From Cavenderia fasciculata (Eukaryota > Evosea > Eumycetozoa > Acytosteliales > Cavenderiaceae), in NCBI RefSeq assembly GCF_000203815.1, contig NW_004457729.1, positions 2,046,674 to 2,110,673 of the forward strand: a stretch of DNA of 64,000 nt, written 5' to 3'. Shown piece after piece: positions 1-10,491 of this stretch; the first letter of the stretch is position 1; each line of letters starts with the position of its first letter. Under the pieces are notes generated by a model, which was not told the DNA's origin, did no database searches, and saw only the letters and a list, made by a program, of their open reading frames with translations. Both the position numbers and the translations under genes were made by a program.

Positions 1-1594
1 TCAATGGTTTGATATTTTCCAAACGATAGGTTTTGTGGTTGTACCAATATTTCAATTCTAACATCATCAAAATAAACATTATATTTTTCTGTTAGATTTG
101 ATGGTACACTAAATGAAAATCCAGAAAATGTTGATTCTGGTATTTTTACTGTCATCTATACAAAAAATTAATAAATTAAAAAGAGTAGAGAATCTAAAGG
201 ATTTATACATACTCTATTCCAACCTTTTTGTTTGTTTCTATTAAAGGTAAATTTTTTTGTTTGTTCAATTTGTAATGATGGTATAAAACTAAGTGTAATT
301 GAATCTATTATCAATTTATCATCATCATCATCATCTTTATCTTTATCTTTATCATCACTATCTTTATCATTATTGGTAGTATTATTGGTAGTTGGATTTT
401 CAAAAATATTATTATGATTATTATCTTTATCTTTATCCTTTTTATCTTTATCATTTTTATCTTTATCCTTTTTATCGTTATCCTTTTTATCTTTTTTCTT
501 TTTATCATCATCATTTGATTTCTTTTTTTTATCTTTATCCTTTTCTTTATCCTTTTTATCATTATCCTTTTTATCTTTTTTCTTTTTTTCTGCTTGTTCT
601 GTTGTTTCTATAATTTTTTTTCCACCATTACCTAAACTTCCCCAATTTATTAAAAATGATAAACTCATATTCTATAATCAAAAAAAGTTGTTAGAGAGAG
701 AAGATTTTAGATTTTGGTATTTTTCTTTTTTTTTTTGTTTACATACTTTTGGTCTAAGGAAAGAAGTATATTGAAATAATAATGTACTATTTTTAGAAAT
801 ATCCATTTCAATAGAGTTTTCACTTCCTTTAAATACTACATCATTTTGGAATAGTTTAGTTTGATCATTGTCACGAATTAAAATACCGTATCCAATCATC
901 CCACTATGATAAATGATTCCATAATTTCTTTGGATTAGTTGAGGTTCTAAAATGATATTGTCAATAAAGATTGAAGTGTTTGGATGTTTTTGAAGAAACC
1001 ATACACCCCTAAAACTATTAAATGGGAAATACTCTAAATCCAACTTTATCTATAAAATTAAAAAAGAAAAAGTTAATAGATAAATAAACCTTTATTATTT
1101 TTATATGTAATTACATTTGTCCATTTATTTTGAGTTAAAAAAGTAGATTTTGAAAAAGAATTGGAAGGATGAACTGGATCGATTAATGGTAAAGAATAGC
1201 CTTCCTTTGTAGTAGAGATGAGAGTGACTGTTATATCTTGATCTGGTGATGTTGTCATCACATCAAAGGAAAGAAAACGATGAGTTGTTCTGTCAAAGGT
1301 AAGGTTTTTGATTGGATCGTTTTTAGAAAAAATATAAAAACTATTTACAAACTCTATGGAATGGTTACCGTTTCCATTGGGAACTTTTGTGCTTTGTACA
1401 TTGATTGGAGGTGATGATGTAATAAAGAATTTATCTGATAACTTTTCATCATAGATTACTATTTTGCTGTCATCAGAGGCTGCTGAACTTGTTGTTGATG
1501 GGATGATTATGACTAGTAGTATTACTAGTAAAAAATGATATTTGTTGTAGTTGTTGATAACCTTTACCATTGCACTGTCTATTACAATGAACAA
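1..1594 (-). CDS. Secreted multidomain beta-sandwich protein, partial (3' end beyond left edge)
   Basis: Four exons are visible: 1594-1115, 1049-747, 671-213 and 155-1, all joined in phase 0. The protein begins with a hydrophobic stretch (about residues 20-40, after an optional later start at Met9), which reads as a signal peptide or anchor. Two or more copies of a similar beta-rich module follow. The pattern W-x-N-V..L..FP.FNSF.G..F...TSIFIDNI in exons 1-2 recurs as GWNR..KIPES.FSGFSF..YNVYFDDVRIEI in exons 3-4, resembling galactose-binding or carbohydrate-binding jelly-roll domains. A run of about 90 Lys/Asp-rich residues interrupts the second module. The splice positions are supported because both module copies are restored across introns. 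The exact family is not recognised. Binding of cell-surface or cell-wall glycans is inference. Confidence 0.72.
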
Positions 1595-2306
1595 TCATTA
1601 AACAGTGTGATGAATTAATTGTCTGTTTAGATGTTTGATGTTTTATCAGACACCACTGTTTTTGTTATTTTTTTGTTTTTGATTGGAAAGGGTGTGGTAT
1701 TCTGATTAGAGTAAAATGAAGTGTGTGTTTAGACAAAGGTGTGATCGAGTAACAAAGATTCATGAACATACATTGGATAAATGGAGAGATGATCAATGAC
1801 TCGTTGTATGGTTTAACTTGGCATATCGTTTCTATTTACATTATCTCTTTCATCCATTTTACAAACAATTTTTAATTTTCTTGATTAGTGCCAGGACATT
1901 GGACAAAAAGAAGGAAAATCTCACACTATGGTCAGGATCAGTTAGATTTTAGTCACAAAGTTTAACAAATAGATTCACTAGCCAAAAGGAAAATACAAAC
2001 TAAAAGTATGGCAGGTGGTCCGAATAGATCTTGTATTTAAATCCCTGGTTGTTGGATGTCTTTTTTAAACAATCAAAGTGCTTAATATTACCTCTCTAGA
2101 TTAGGTTCATTGTTTATGGAATATCAAATGTCAATTGACTGGAAATCTTTTGGATTGTTTGTTTTTTGTTTTAAAGGTTTTCCCTTTATGGATTCAATGG
2201 AAATTAATGAAACTTGGTTATAATTGTGGCCATCGATGTGTAGAACAAGAAAATGACAAAAAAAGCACCCGCAAGACCGGCTGAAAAAAAAAAACTACAA
2301 AAGATT
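1595..2306. other. Intergenic, upstream of the secreted protein and downstream of tRNA-Arg
   Basis: No open frame with coding character is seen. The 3' part (about 2241-2280) carries a downstream element shared with the other tRNA-Arg locus, annotated separately. Confidence 0.6.
2241..2280 (-). promoter_or_regulatory. Conserved tRNA 3'-flank element
   Basis: About 27 bp past the tRNA-Arg 3' end, on the tRNA strand, lies a T-rich element with the core TTGCGGGTG followed by GCTTTTTT and GTCATT. The same block is found at 26286-26325 beside the second tRNA-Arg, and a looser version at 41231-41258 beside tRNA-Tyr. The T-run could act as a Pol III terminator or back-up terminator. It is not a canonical B box. 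Function is inferred from conservation only. Confidence 0.5.
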
Positions 2307-2379
2307 TGAATGATGCAGGGGTTGAACCTGCGACCTATTGGTTCGTAGCCAATCGCTCTTCCAACTGAGCTAAACATCC
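2307..2379 (-). tRNA. tRNA-Arg (anticodon ACG), copy 1
   Basis: A 73-nt cloverleaf with A-box TAGCTCAGTTGG, T-arm GGTTCAACC and an anticodon stem ATTGG/CCAAT closing the loop CTACGAA. The anticodon ACG decodes CGU, read with inosine. There is no intron. The acceptor stem has one weak pair (T6-T67) and a G-U pair. The sequence is identical over all 73 nt to the copy at 25928-26000. Confidence 0.96.
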
Positions 2380-2540
2380 ATTGACTCTTGTGTTTTTGGA
2401 TATATTTTTTGGCGTATTTATACGCTGTTTTCCAAACATCCATTCACTCTTGTGTTTTTGGATATGTTTTTGGCGTATTTATACTCTGCATTGCGCAAAA
2501 TTGATGTCAAAATATATTTTTTTGCGATTTTATACCCCCG
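2380..2540 (-). repeat. Three stacked TATA modules upstream of tRNA-Arg copy 1
   Basis: Three upstream modules lie in series. The two nearest the gene are nearly identical tandem copies of about 62 bp. Each holds TATAAATACGCCAAAAA, then a stretch ending CACAAGAGT.AAT, then GGATGTTT, the first eight bases of the tRNA. In the nearest module GGATGTTT is the real gene; in the next it is a remnant at 2434-2441. The outermost module (TATAAAA at 2528-2534, ending GCGC at 2493-2496) matches the single module upstream of tRNA-Arg copy 2. In all three the TATA sequence sits about 35-36 bp before the real or remnant tRNA start. Confidence 0.8.
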
Positions 2541-2599
2541 TTTTTTCAATTTCACAATTCCTAGTAAATACCACTCTAATCTAATCTGCACTCCAAAAT

Positions 2600-3020
2600 T
2601 TAAATTTTTAGGATAACAAAATTTGAACTATACATCATAGTTTGGGGACCAGATCTCTCAAACACTCTTTGCATGCTATTGAATGCCCATGTATCGATCA
2701 CAATTAAAAAGAAACTTCTCCCCTCTTTGGTATCCGTCCGCCAACCCATCCTTTACAAGCCACCAACACTCCAGTTGACATCTTTAAAAATAGAACAACC
2801 ACAGTGGGTGCAAGTATTCCACTCGTGTAGAAAAGTCAATGACGACGAATGATATCTATGGTGTCTACGACCGACCATGGATTGTTGATGTACTCAAAGA
2901 TATATAGTATACTACTTTTACCAACTTGGACCGATACCGCTCTTATCAGAGGATAGACAATGCCTGGAACTCTGATTAAATGGAAACTAATATTTATTAC
3001 AAAGACAAAATAGCACTCCT
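2600..3020 (+). pseudogene. Possible decayed coding fragment, family not recognised
   Basis: This GC-richer stretch shows coding-like composition (varied codons, few homopolymers) that does not hold in one frame, so it looks like a broken gene piece. I do not recognise the family. It lies next to a tRNA gene, a common landing site for dictyostelid mobile elements, so a mobile-element origin is possible. Confidence is low because the signal rests on composition alone. Confidence 0.25.
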
Positions 3021-3902
3021 TTTAAAGGACTGAACATCTGGAAAGAGCACTGTCATAGTATGTCATAGAGAGGTAAGTACATATTGTATCTCTTGTTACG
3101 GATATCTATCTCTAGATACATACGTCGCGTATATACTATAGTAATACTGCTGTAGTTGTTCATTCACTCATCGTATACGATATATTTATTTACCAACTAA
3201 CCATTTAAATATTCCCACCAGTTCATTTCATTCACTATTACAAGCACCTTGGCTATTTGAGAGGAGTTTGTTTAAAATTGTTCTTTGCCAAAGTCAGGTG
3301 CCCACTGCACTCTCCACGCTAAACATGATTACCCTGCCCAAAGGTGGAAAGTGACAAGAAAACAGTTTGCTTACACCAGTCATTGGATACCCGAATAGAT
3401 GGATTCCACTTCTGCTATTAATCATGATATTTAAATGAGGAAGGTTTAGTTTGACGACCAACTGCAACAAGCAATCATGTTATGTGATTAGTAACGAATC
3501 ACCAAACAACATTTCAGTGTCATACAAATCACGATGATCGATTTAATGATAAAACCTTTGTCAGACATTTCATTTCAGTGTCTAGTTCATTAAATACTCT
3601 TTGAACAATATATAATATTTTGTAAACAAAGAAAATACAAAAAAAACAAAAAAAAAGAGTAGGGAACCTATGATCACCAAATGGAACACATTGAAAAGAA
3701 AAAAGAATTTTCGCTTTTAAAAAAATAAAATTAGAGGCTTTTTGAGCGATCAATCAGTGTTGTGCTCTTTGATGAGCTGTCTTTTTAAACAACCTCATGT
3801 TTACACATTTAATTAAATAGATATATAGAGTATGCTGTTCAACAACAGCAATAGCAACAGCAACCAATAATTAAACAACATATTTAAAAAGAAGATAAAA
3901 AG
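3021..3902. other. Intergenic, promoter side of the SGNH esterase gene
   Basis: No supported gene. A 74-codon open frame on the minus strand (3529-3753) has no recognisable content. The last 120 bp are AT-rich with CAA-rich runs, typical of a dictyostelid 5' leader. Confidence 0.55.
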
Positions 3903-5224
3903 ATGATAAAGATTATAACCACGATTTTAGTAGTACTAGTATGCTGTCTAATCACTAGCAATGGAGGAGGTATTGTTTTGGCACGTAAACCAACACAAAC
4001 CCCTTCACCAACACCTACACCTCCACCATCACAGGTGATCCTACCAAGCAATGCAAACCTATTCTATCAAGGTAGAGTCGATCAATCAAACTCATCGGTC
4101 TACTCGTTTGATTGGTCTGGTGTCGCCATTGGTTTTGCCTTTAAAGGTACCACCAATGTCAGAGCTTTATTTTCAACTAGCCTAGTAAGTGTCAACAAAA
4201 AAAAAAAAAGTAAAAGAAAAGAAAGAAAGAGTTTCTTTTTAACCCTATCGATTCTTTATTGCTCTTATTTATTTAGACAACAGAGGATAATATGTTTAAT
4301 GTATTTATAAATTATGGATTATATTCAACTCTAAATATTTCATCAACATCAAATGAAGCTTACAATTTGATTAGTGGTGGAACACTTGATCCTCAACAAA
4401 CCTATATTTTAATACTGACCAAGAGAACCGAGGCAGCCATTGGTATTATCAACTTTTATGGATTGGTAGTTGACCAATCTGCCATTCTCTTTCCAATCAA
4501 CCCATTTAATGATAATCCAAACAAAAGAATTGAATTTATTGGTGATAGGTAAATATAGAAAGATATATATTATATATATATTATAATTTGCATCCTTTTA
4601 TTTATTTTCTAATTTCCATTTTTTTTTAGTATAACATGTGGATATGGAATTGATGGTACACCACCATGTTCATTTACAGCAGAGACTGAAAATAATTATC
4701 AAACCTATGCAGGTGTAGTATCTAGAATATTGGGAGCTGACCTTCATGTGGAATCATGGTCGGGAAAGGGAGTAGTTAGAAACTATGATGCCAATGGAAC
4801 AACCAGTGTTGATCCATTCCCAACCTACTATGGTAGAACCATTGCCAATAATCCAAATTCAACATGGACTTTCCAAGATTGGGTACCACAGGCCGTCGTT
4901 ATCAACTTGGGAACCAACGACTTTTCATCTCAACCCTATCCACCTCAGACAGTGTTTGAACAAGGATACACTAATTTTATAGACTCGATTCGTACAAAAT
5001 ACAACAATGGTACCGTCTTTTTCTTGGCTTGTGGTCCAATGATCTCGGATCCATGTTGTCAATACGTTCAAAATGTGGCCACTGCCACAAAATCAATTTA
5101 CATTGATCTGCAAGATATACTCGATAGTTCGGATCTTGGTTGTAATGGTCATCCAAATGTTAATGGTCATCTTAAAATGGCTATGAATTCTTTACCAATC
5201 ATTCAAAAGAATTTAGGTTGGTAA
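3903..5224 (+). CDS. Secreted SGNH-hydrolase (CE2-like acetyl esterase)
   Basis: Exons 3903-4184, 4277-4548 and 4630-5224 give 382 residues. The start is the first ATG of the frame and opens a clear signal peptide (MIKIITTILVVLVCC...), followed by a Pro/Thr linker. The middle region (about residues 45-175) is a beta-rich module of the kind that precedes the catalytic domain in CE2 esterases. The catalytic domain has GDSITCGYG with nucleophile Ser185 (codon split by intron 2), a GKG block, LGTND with Asn281, and CNGHPNVNGH near the C-terminus with the likely catalytic His359. All SGNH blocks are present and in order, so an active extracellular deacetylase or esterase on polysaccharide is likely. 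The substrate is unknown. Confidence 0.88.
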
Positions 5225-5336
5225 AACAAACTAGAGAATAGAGAGAATAAATTTTTTGTATCATAATAATTAATAATAATTAATAATAGACTAATAATTA
5301 GACTTTCCTTTTTTATTTTTTATTTTTTCTTTTTTT

Positions 5337-7148
5337 TTAAGTAGTACTTGGATGGATAATACAATCAATACAAAAAGATGGTATATGATATTTTTGTTGT
5401 AAATGTGTTGATACTCTATCTGCATCGTTACCTTGAATTTTAACAATATTATAATTTTTACCAATACCTTGAGTGACTGTAGTACTAGCTGCAAATTCTT
5501 TCATACCATCCTTTGCAAATTCCTTTAATGAAATGGAAAACAAGTGTAGGTTGTGAACTTCTAGTATATATTTGTTGGCAACCTTTTTAGCATAGATTTC
5601 TATTTTCTTTGATTGAATGTATTGAACTGATCCATCTGAACGTGAAATCTCTAGATACAATTTCATTTGTTCTTTGATTAATGGGAGTAATTGATTCTTG
5701 CCTACAGATTGTCCAATCTCTCTACCCAACATATTGGCAAGAGATTCATCCAACTTTATATTTGCTCGATAGATTGGATCATCCAATTTATGATCGACAA
5801 TATATTTTCCGACCATTGTCTTGATCTCTGGTTGAAAGGTATAATACTTTTTACCTTCTATAGCATATTCGAAAAAGGTATTTGGTAATGGATAGACTGG
5901 TACAATTGATTTAATTGGTGCCAAACCAGTACCAGTACTACCATATGGATCATCAATATCACCTTGATCATCATCATCACCTTTTGTTTGTGATGGTTTA
6001 TCACCAACTATATCTTGATCTGACAATGGTACAAATGATTTGTAATCTGGATGTGATCTAACGATTCTAGTCACCATGATATTACCTGGTGTCGGTTCAC
6101 TAGTCTCTACCAATCCTCTCTTTTTCATTGCCTCTAATAGTTTTGATACCTTTTTATATGATGATTTGGCAATATTGATTTCTGGTTCATTCGATGGTGC
6201 ATAATACAACATATACTTGTTGAAAAATGTCTTTAATACCATTGGTAATTCTCCATCTTTTATACCAACTTTAATTGTTCCCATAAAACTTGTTTCTATT
6301 ATTTCATCCATTTTTTCTTTTGATATTGTAGAAGAAGGATTATTTGATACTGTTGATGTTGTTGTTGTATCTTTAATATTTAATTTTTCCAATTTTTCTT
6401 TCATTTCCTCTTCCTCTTCTTCTTGGTCATCATCATCTTCTTCTTCCTCCTCTTCTTGTTCTTTTTCTTCCTCCTCATTTTCCTTCTCCTCTTCTTCTTC
6501 TATTTCTTCTTGAAAATTAAATTGTAAACTTTTTGAACCATAATTCCAAAGAGCGTCATCAACATGATGAATGATTTGAACAGCCTTTCCAGATTGATCG
6601 ATTTTATCCTTTTTTGTAAACTTTAAAGTTTGACCAAATGCAATTGGTTGTGGACAACCTTTAATACAAATTGAAACCAAACTACCTTCAGTCTCTGGTA
6701 CTTGATCGAAATTGATAATACCTCTAAACATCAAATCGGCACCAGTCGATATATATTTAAATACAGGTGCATGAATCAAAACAATCGGTAATAAATTTGG
6801 TAATTTATATAATGTATAAACTAAAATAGAAAATAAATTGATGAATAAATCTTTTTTTAGAAGCTATTGTTTATATTTACTTGAAGGATATAGTTGATTT
6901 GAATATTCAAAGAATAAAGGATCTCCTAATTGACAATAAAGAGTAGCTTGTGGATTATGAATCTTTACCACACCTAAATCCTTTTTATTTTGTAGTACTT
7001 GATCAAATGTATCTGCTGTAATAGATGAATTGGATGAACATAACGACTTGAATCGATATGATAATTTCTCTTTCAACTTTTTCTTGTCTGATCCACTCAT
7101 CAAAGATTGTGATTGTATTGAAAATGATTTCTTGAATAAACTTTTCAT
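5337..7148 (-). CDS. eif2d: Translation initiation factor eIF2D (ligatin homologue)
   Basis: Two exons (7148-6881, 6820-5337; phase-1 junction) encode 583 residues. The N-terminus (MKSLFKKSFS..) matches the eIF2D/MCT-1 start. A PUA-like domain follows (IHAPVFKYISTGADLMFRGI, about residues 115-190). After it come a Glu/Asp-rich low-complexity insert (about 200-235), a winged-helix or SWIB-like region, and a C-terminal SUI1 domain (GIGKNYNIVKIQGNDADRVSTHLQQKYHIP). eIF2D delivers initiator tRNA to the 40S P site independently of GTP and helps recycle post-termination 40S subunits in the cytoplasm. The length is close to the family's usual 570-630. The 184 bp gap to the divergent PRP4 gene is probably a shared promoter. 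Confidence 0.93.
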
Positions 7149-7332
7149 TCTATCTATAGTTATAAATATATAATATATTTATACAAACAAAAATAAATAA
7201 AGAAATGAATATGAACGAAATGATTTCAATTTTCGTCTTTTTGTGAATGAATTTCATTTCATTTTCAAATATATTTATATCTTTATTACATATATATATA
7301 ATAATAATAATAGTAATAATAATAATAATAGT
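7149..7332. promoter_or_regulatory. Bidirectional promoter region eIF2D / PRP4
   Basis: Only 184 bp separate the two divergent start codons. The stretch is almost pure A/T with TATATATA near 7291 and an ATA/AAT run before the PRP4 start. Shared control is inferred from the spacing. Confidence 0.5.
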
Positions 7333-8954
7333 ATGAGTAATGAAGAGAAAAAGAGAATCTTTTTTGGTGCAATCCAAGCAAATAAAGTAACAACTCAAAC
7401 AACTAGTGAACAGCAGCAACAACAAGATGAAGATCAACAAGACGATCAACAACAACAACAACCAGGTAAAGTTATAACTATAACTATCTCTACATCTTAC
7501 TACTATTGCTAATATATTCATTTACTCTACTTTTTTAGAATTCTTACCATTTTCAAGATTTACAAAAGAATCACAAGAAAGACATGGTAAAGCATTGGAA
7601 GATTTTGAAAGAAAAAAGAGATCAAAACATGTTATATTGCCAACAGACGATGCATTGGTAAAGATGAAGTTGAGAGAATTGAGTGAACCTATTATATTGT
7701 TTGGTGAAAGACCAGATGAAAGAAGAGCACGTCTAAAGGATATATGTATAGATAGAAACATTGCAAATGCCAACCCTTTGGCCATTCTAAAAAGAGAGGG
7801 TGAAGAGGAAAAGGAGGAAGGTGAGGCGTTTTTGACAGAAGGTTCACAAGATTTGAAATTGGCTCGTCTACATATTGCAGAATACTCGATAAAGGCTGCT
7901 TCATTGCGTATAAAGCGAGCTAAATTGGAAAAGGAAAAGGAGGCAGTCGTATTGGCTGCAAACAAGGATATATTGGATCCAGAGAAATGGCAAAAGACAG
8001 AATTGGAAATAGAGATTACAGAGGAAAAGGAAAGATACAAACAATTTACAATGGCAAGTTCAGAGATGGGTGATGAACGTCAACTTTCAGTGGCTGTCTT
8101 TTCGCCGCTCGATTCGGGGGTTGTGGCAACGTCGTCGTGGAGTGGTGTCTCCAAGATATGGAAGTTGAGCGACAGCTCGATTGAATGTACAAATATAATG
8201 GTTGGTCATGGTGAACGTGTGGTTGGCATGTGTTTTTCATCCGAGTGGTGAGATGGTTGCAACGTGTTCGAGTGACAAGTCGGCCATGGTGTGGAAGGTC
8301 GATCAACCAAACCCGATCGCTGTCTTTGACTCTACGATACACACCGACTCTGTGAACCGTGTCGCCTTTCATCCGATGGGACGCCACCTCGCAACAAGTT
8401 GCAGTGATCGGTCGTGGCGACTCTTTGACATTGAGACCAAGCAGACACTACTCGACCAAGAAGGACATGGTGGCGCCGTCTTTGGCATAGCCTTTCAACA
8501 AGACGGCTCGCTGCTGGCGTCTGGCGCAACCGACCAACTTGTCCGCTTGTGGGACATGCGTAGTGGACGTCCCATACACTATTTCAGAGGACACGCCAAA
8601 CAAGTTATATCGGTAGACTGGTCACCCAACGGCTACCACGTTGCCAGTAGCTCAGAAGACAATACCGTGATTGTCTGGGACATTAGAAAAAAAGAAAAAC
8701 TACATCAAATCCTTGCCCACTCTTCCATTGTCTCGTGTGTCAAATTCCAACACTCTCCCAATCATTCAGCAGCCTCTTTTCTCGCCACCTCTTCCTTTGA
8801 CAATACCGTTCGTCTTTGGTCCCCAATCGATTTCTCCCCAGTCTCTATTCTTCAAGGTCATTCAAGCAAGGTAACCTCTGTCGACTTTTCTCTTGATAAT
8901 TCTAAATTGGTTTCTTCTTCTTTTGATAAAACTTGGAAAGTTTGGTCAAAATAA
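7333..8954 (+). CDS. prpf4: U4/U6 snRNP protein PRP4 (PRPF4), WD40; one-base frame break
   Basis: Exons 7333-7465 and 7539-8954. After a short poly-Gln N-terminus comes the PRP4 splicing-factor motif (LREL.EPI.LFGE...RR.RL), then seven WD40 repeats (GH..V..VAFHP...LAT.S.D....W). PRP4 sits with PRP3 in the U4/U6-U5 tri-snRNP. The coding length is 1549 nt, one more than a multiple of three. Reading stops at about residue 213, and the next frame resumes at once with HPSGEMVATCSSDKSAMVW. The extra base is within the T5 run 8233-8237, where four T would give FHPSGEM. Without it the protein would be 515 residues, close to human PRPF4 (522). Because the gene is essential, a sequencing or assembly error is the likeliest cause. 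The WD40 part is markedly GC-richer than the N-terminus. Confidence 0.92.
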
Positions 8955-9114
8955 ACATATAGAAAATGAAAAGGAAATGAAAAAGGAAATGTACATTTGT
9001 TGTTTTGTTGTTTATAGAATCTTTTTTATATATTATTAAAATTTGTACAAATTAATTGTTGTTTTGTTGTTTGTTGTTGATTGATCGTTCGTTCATTTGT
9101 TGTTTGTTGTTGAT

Positions 9115-9464
9115 TTACATTTTCATTGGTTGTGGATTAGCTGCATGAGCTTCAATTTCTTGTCTTAATTGTTTTGAAAATTCATCATCAATATGTTCTG
9201 TATCCCAATCATCTTCCCATTGTTCCTTTGTATCTACATCATCACAAGTTACATCTAAACGATCGAAACGAAACATTAATAACGACAATAGATCTATTCT
9301 TTTCTATTCATCTTTTTCTTACTATCTTCAAATTCTTCAAATTCATCATCTTCAATGACTTCATTTTCTTCTTTTGGTTGATTAATCTTTGATGTATCTT
9401 CTAAAGTATCAACCTTTTTAGATGGCTTTGTTGTTTGAATTGATGTATTTTCTCCTTTACCCAT
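9115..9464 (-). CDS. sem1: 26S proteasome subunit SEM1/DSS1
   Basis: Two exons, 9464-9323 and 9254-9115, give 93 residues; the intron splits an Asn codon. The protein is acidic ([12 protein letters not shown]... [24 protein letters not shown]), with the two acidic-aromatic patches and the C-terminal helix that define DSS1/SEM1. It is a lid component of the proteasome and also joins TREX-2 and BRCA2-type complexes in other eukaryotes. The N-terminal third is Lys/Thr/Glu-rich and weakly conserved. It lies tail to tail with PRP4, 160 bp apart, and head to head with the PEMT gene. Confidence 0.93.
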
Positions 9465-9666
9465 TCTCTATATATATATGTATGTATGTATGTCTGTCTA
9501 TATAAATTAATAATGAAATGAGATCAAAAAAGGGTTGTGAGGTTCATCATCAAAGTTTATTATTTTTTTTAATTTTCTATTTTTTTCGCATCAAAGAAGA
9601 GTCCTTTTGCAAATCATGTCATATGTTTGATACGATACATCATACTATAATTCCTATCCGTTCATA
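9465..9666. promoter_or_regulatory. Bidirectional promoter region SEM1 / PEMT
   Basis: A 202 bp gap lies between divergent starts, with a TATATATATGTATGTATGT tract beside SEM1 and a T-run in the middle. Shared control is inferred. Confidence 0.45.
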
Positions 9667-10408
9667 ATGATAGAAACAATCTTTTCAAGTCAACTGTTAT
9701 ATGCATTAATAGCTATTGTCTTGCATGTTACCAATTACAATGCATCTGCTCAATTTGAATTTAAAACTAGAACTTTTACAAAGGTCCGATAGATTGATCC
9801 CACACACTCACTACACTTTACTGACTTTTTACCTTTCTATTATTAGTTGATTGGAAAATATACAATTTATTATTATGCAGTTTATTTGATTGTTTCGGCA
9901 TTGGTTAGAGATTACTTTATAGATATTGCCATTCACTATGATCGTTATTATTACGAATTCTTGCCACAAGAGATTGCCGACTTTTTAGGTAACTCTTTGT
10001 TCTTGTTTGGTGTCTTTCTCAACCTTTGGTGTCTCAAGGCACTCGGTGTCAAGGGAATGTACAATGGAGACAGTTTTGGTCATGTAATGGATGCACCCGT
10101 TCAATCTGGTGTTTTCCAATTATTCAGTGATCCACAATATGTTGGTACCACTGCTTCTTGTCTTGGTTATGCTATTAGATATCAAAGTTTAAATGGTTTT
10201 AGTATGTTATACAAAAAAAGAAAATGATAATCAAAATGTATAAATATATTTATTTATTTATTCTTTATTTCTAGTTTGTACAATTGTAATGGGAATTGTA
10301 TTTTACATTTCAGTTAAATTTGTTGAAGGTCCACATATGAATAGAATCTATTCAAACAAATCAGCATCAAAGATTAATTTCAAAAACTTTAACAAGAAGA
10401 ATCTATAA
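9667..10408 (+). CDS. pemt: Phospholipid (phosphatidylethanolamine) N-methyltransferase
   Basis: Exons 9667-9783, 9847-10201 and 10275-10408 encode 201 residues. There are several membrane segments (about residues 8-25, 45-65, 85-110, 165-182). The family signature GVFQLFSDPQYVGTTASCLGYA and the terminal EGPHMNRIY match the PEMT/Opi3 group, which makes phosphatidylcholine from PE by SAM-dependent methylation in the ER or mitochondria-associated membranes. The size agrees with the family (about 200). The first intron begins GTCCGA, an unusual donor, but the join restores a continuous hydrophobic segment. The stop is 83 bp from the stop of the convergent phosphatase gene. Confidence 0.88.
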
Positions 10409-10491
10409 ATTATTCAACCAATAGCTTTTTTTAACATATATATAAATAGAATGGATTGGATTGATAATTGAATTTATTATTATTAAATTTG

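Noticed and set aside
3529-3753. 74-codon minus-strand open frame in the spacer before the SGNH gene
   Set aside because: Phe/Cys-rich output of AT-rich DNA, no domain, no promoter or intron context.
6217-6513. 98-codon open frame antisense to the eIF2D acidic insert
   Set aside because: Ser-only translation of GAA/GAG runs on the other strand; shadow of a low-complexity insert.
8225-8260. Possible intron explaining the PRP4 frame change
   Set aside because: No GT..AG pair at useful spacing and the WD40 motif continues without any gap in residues.
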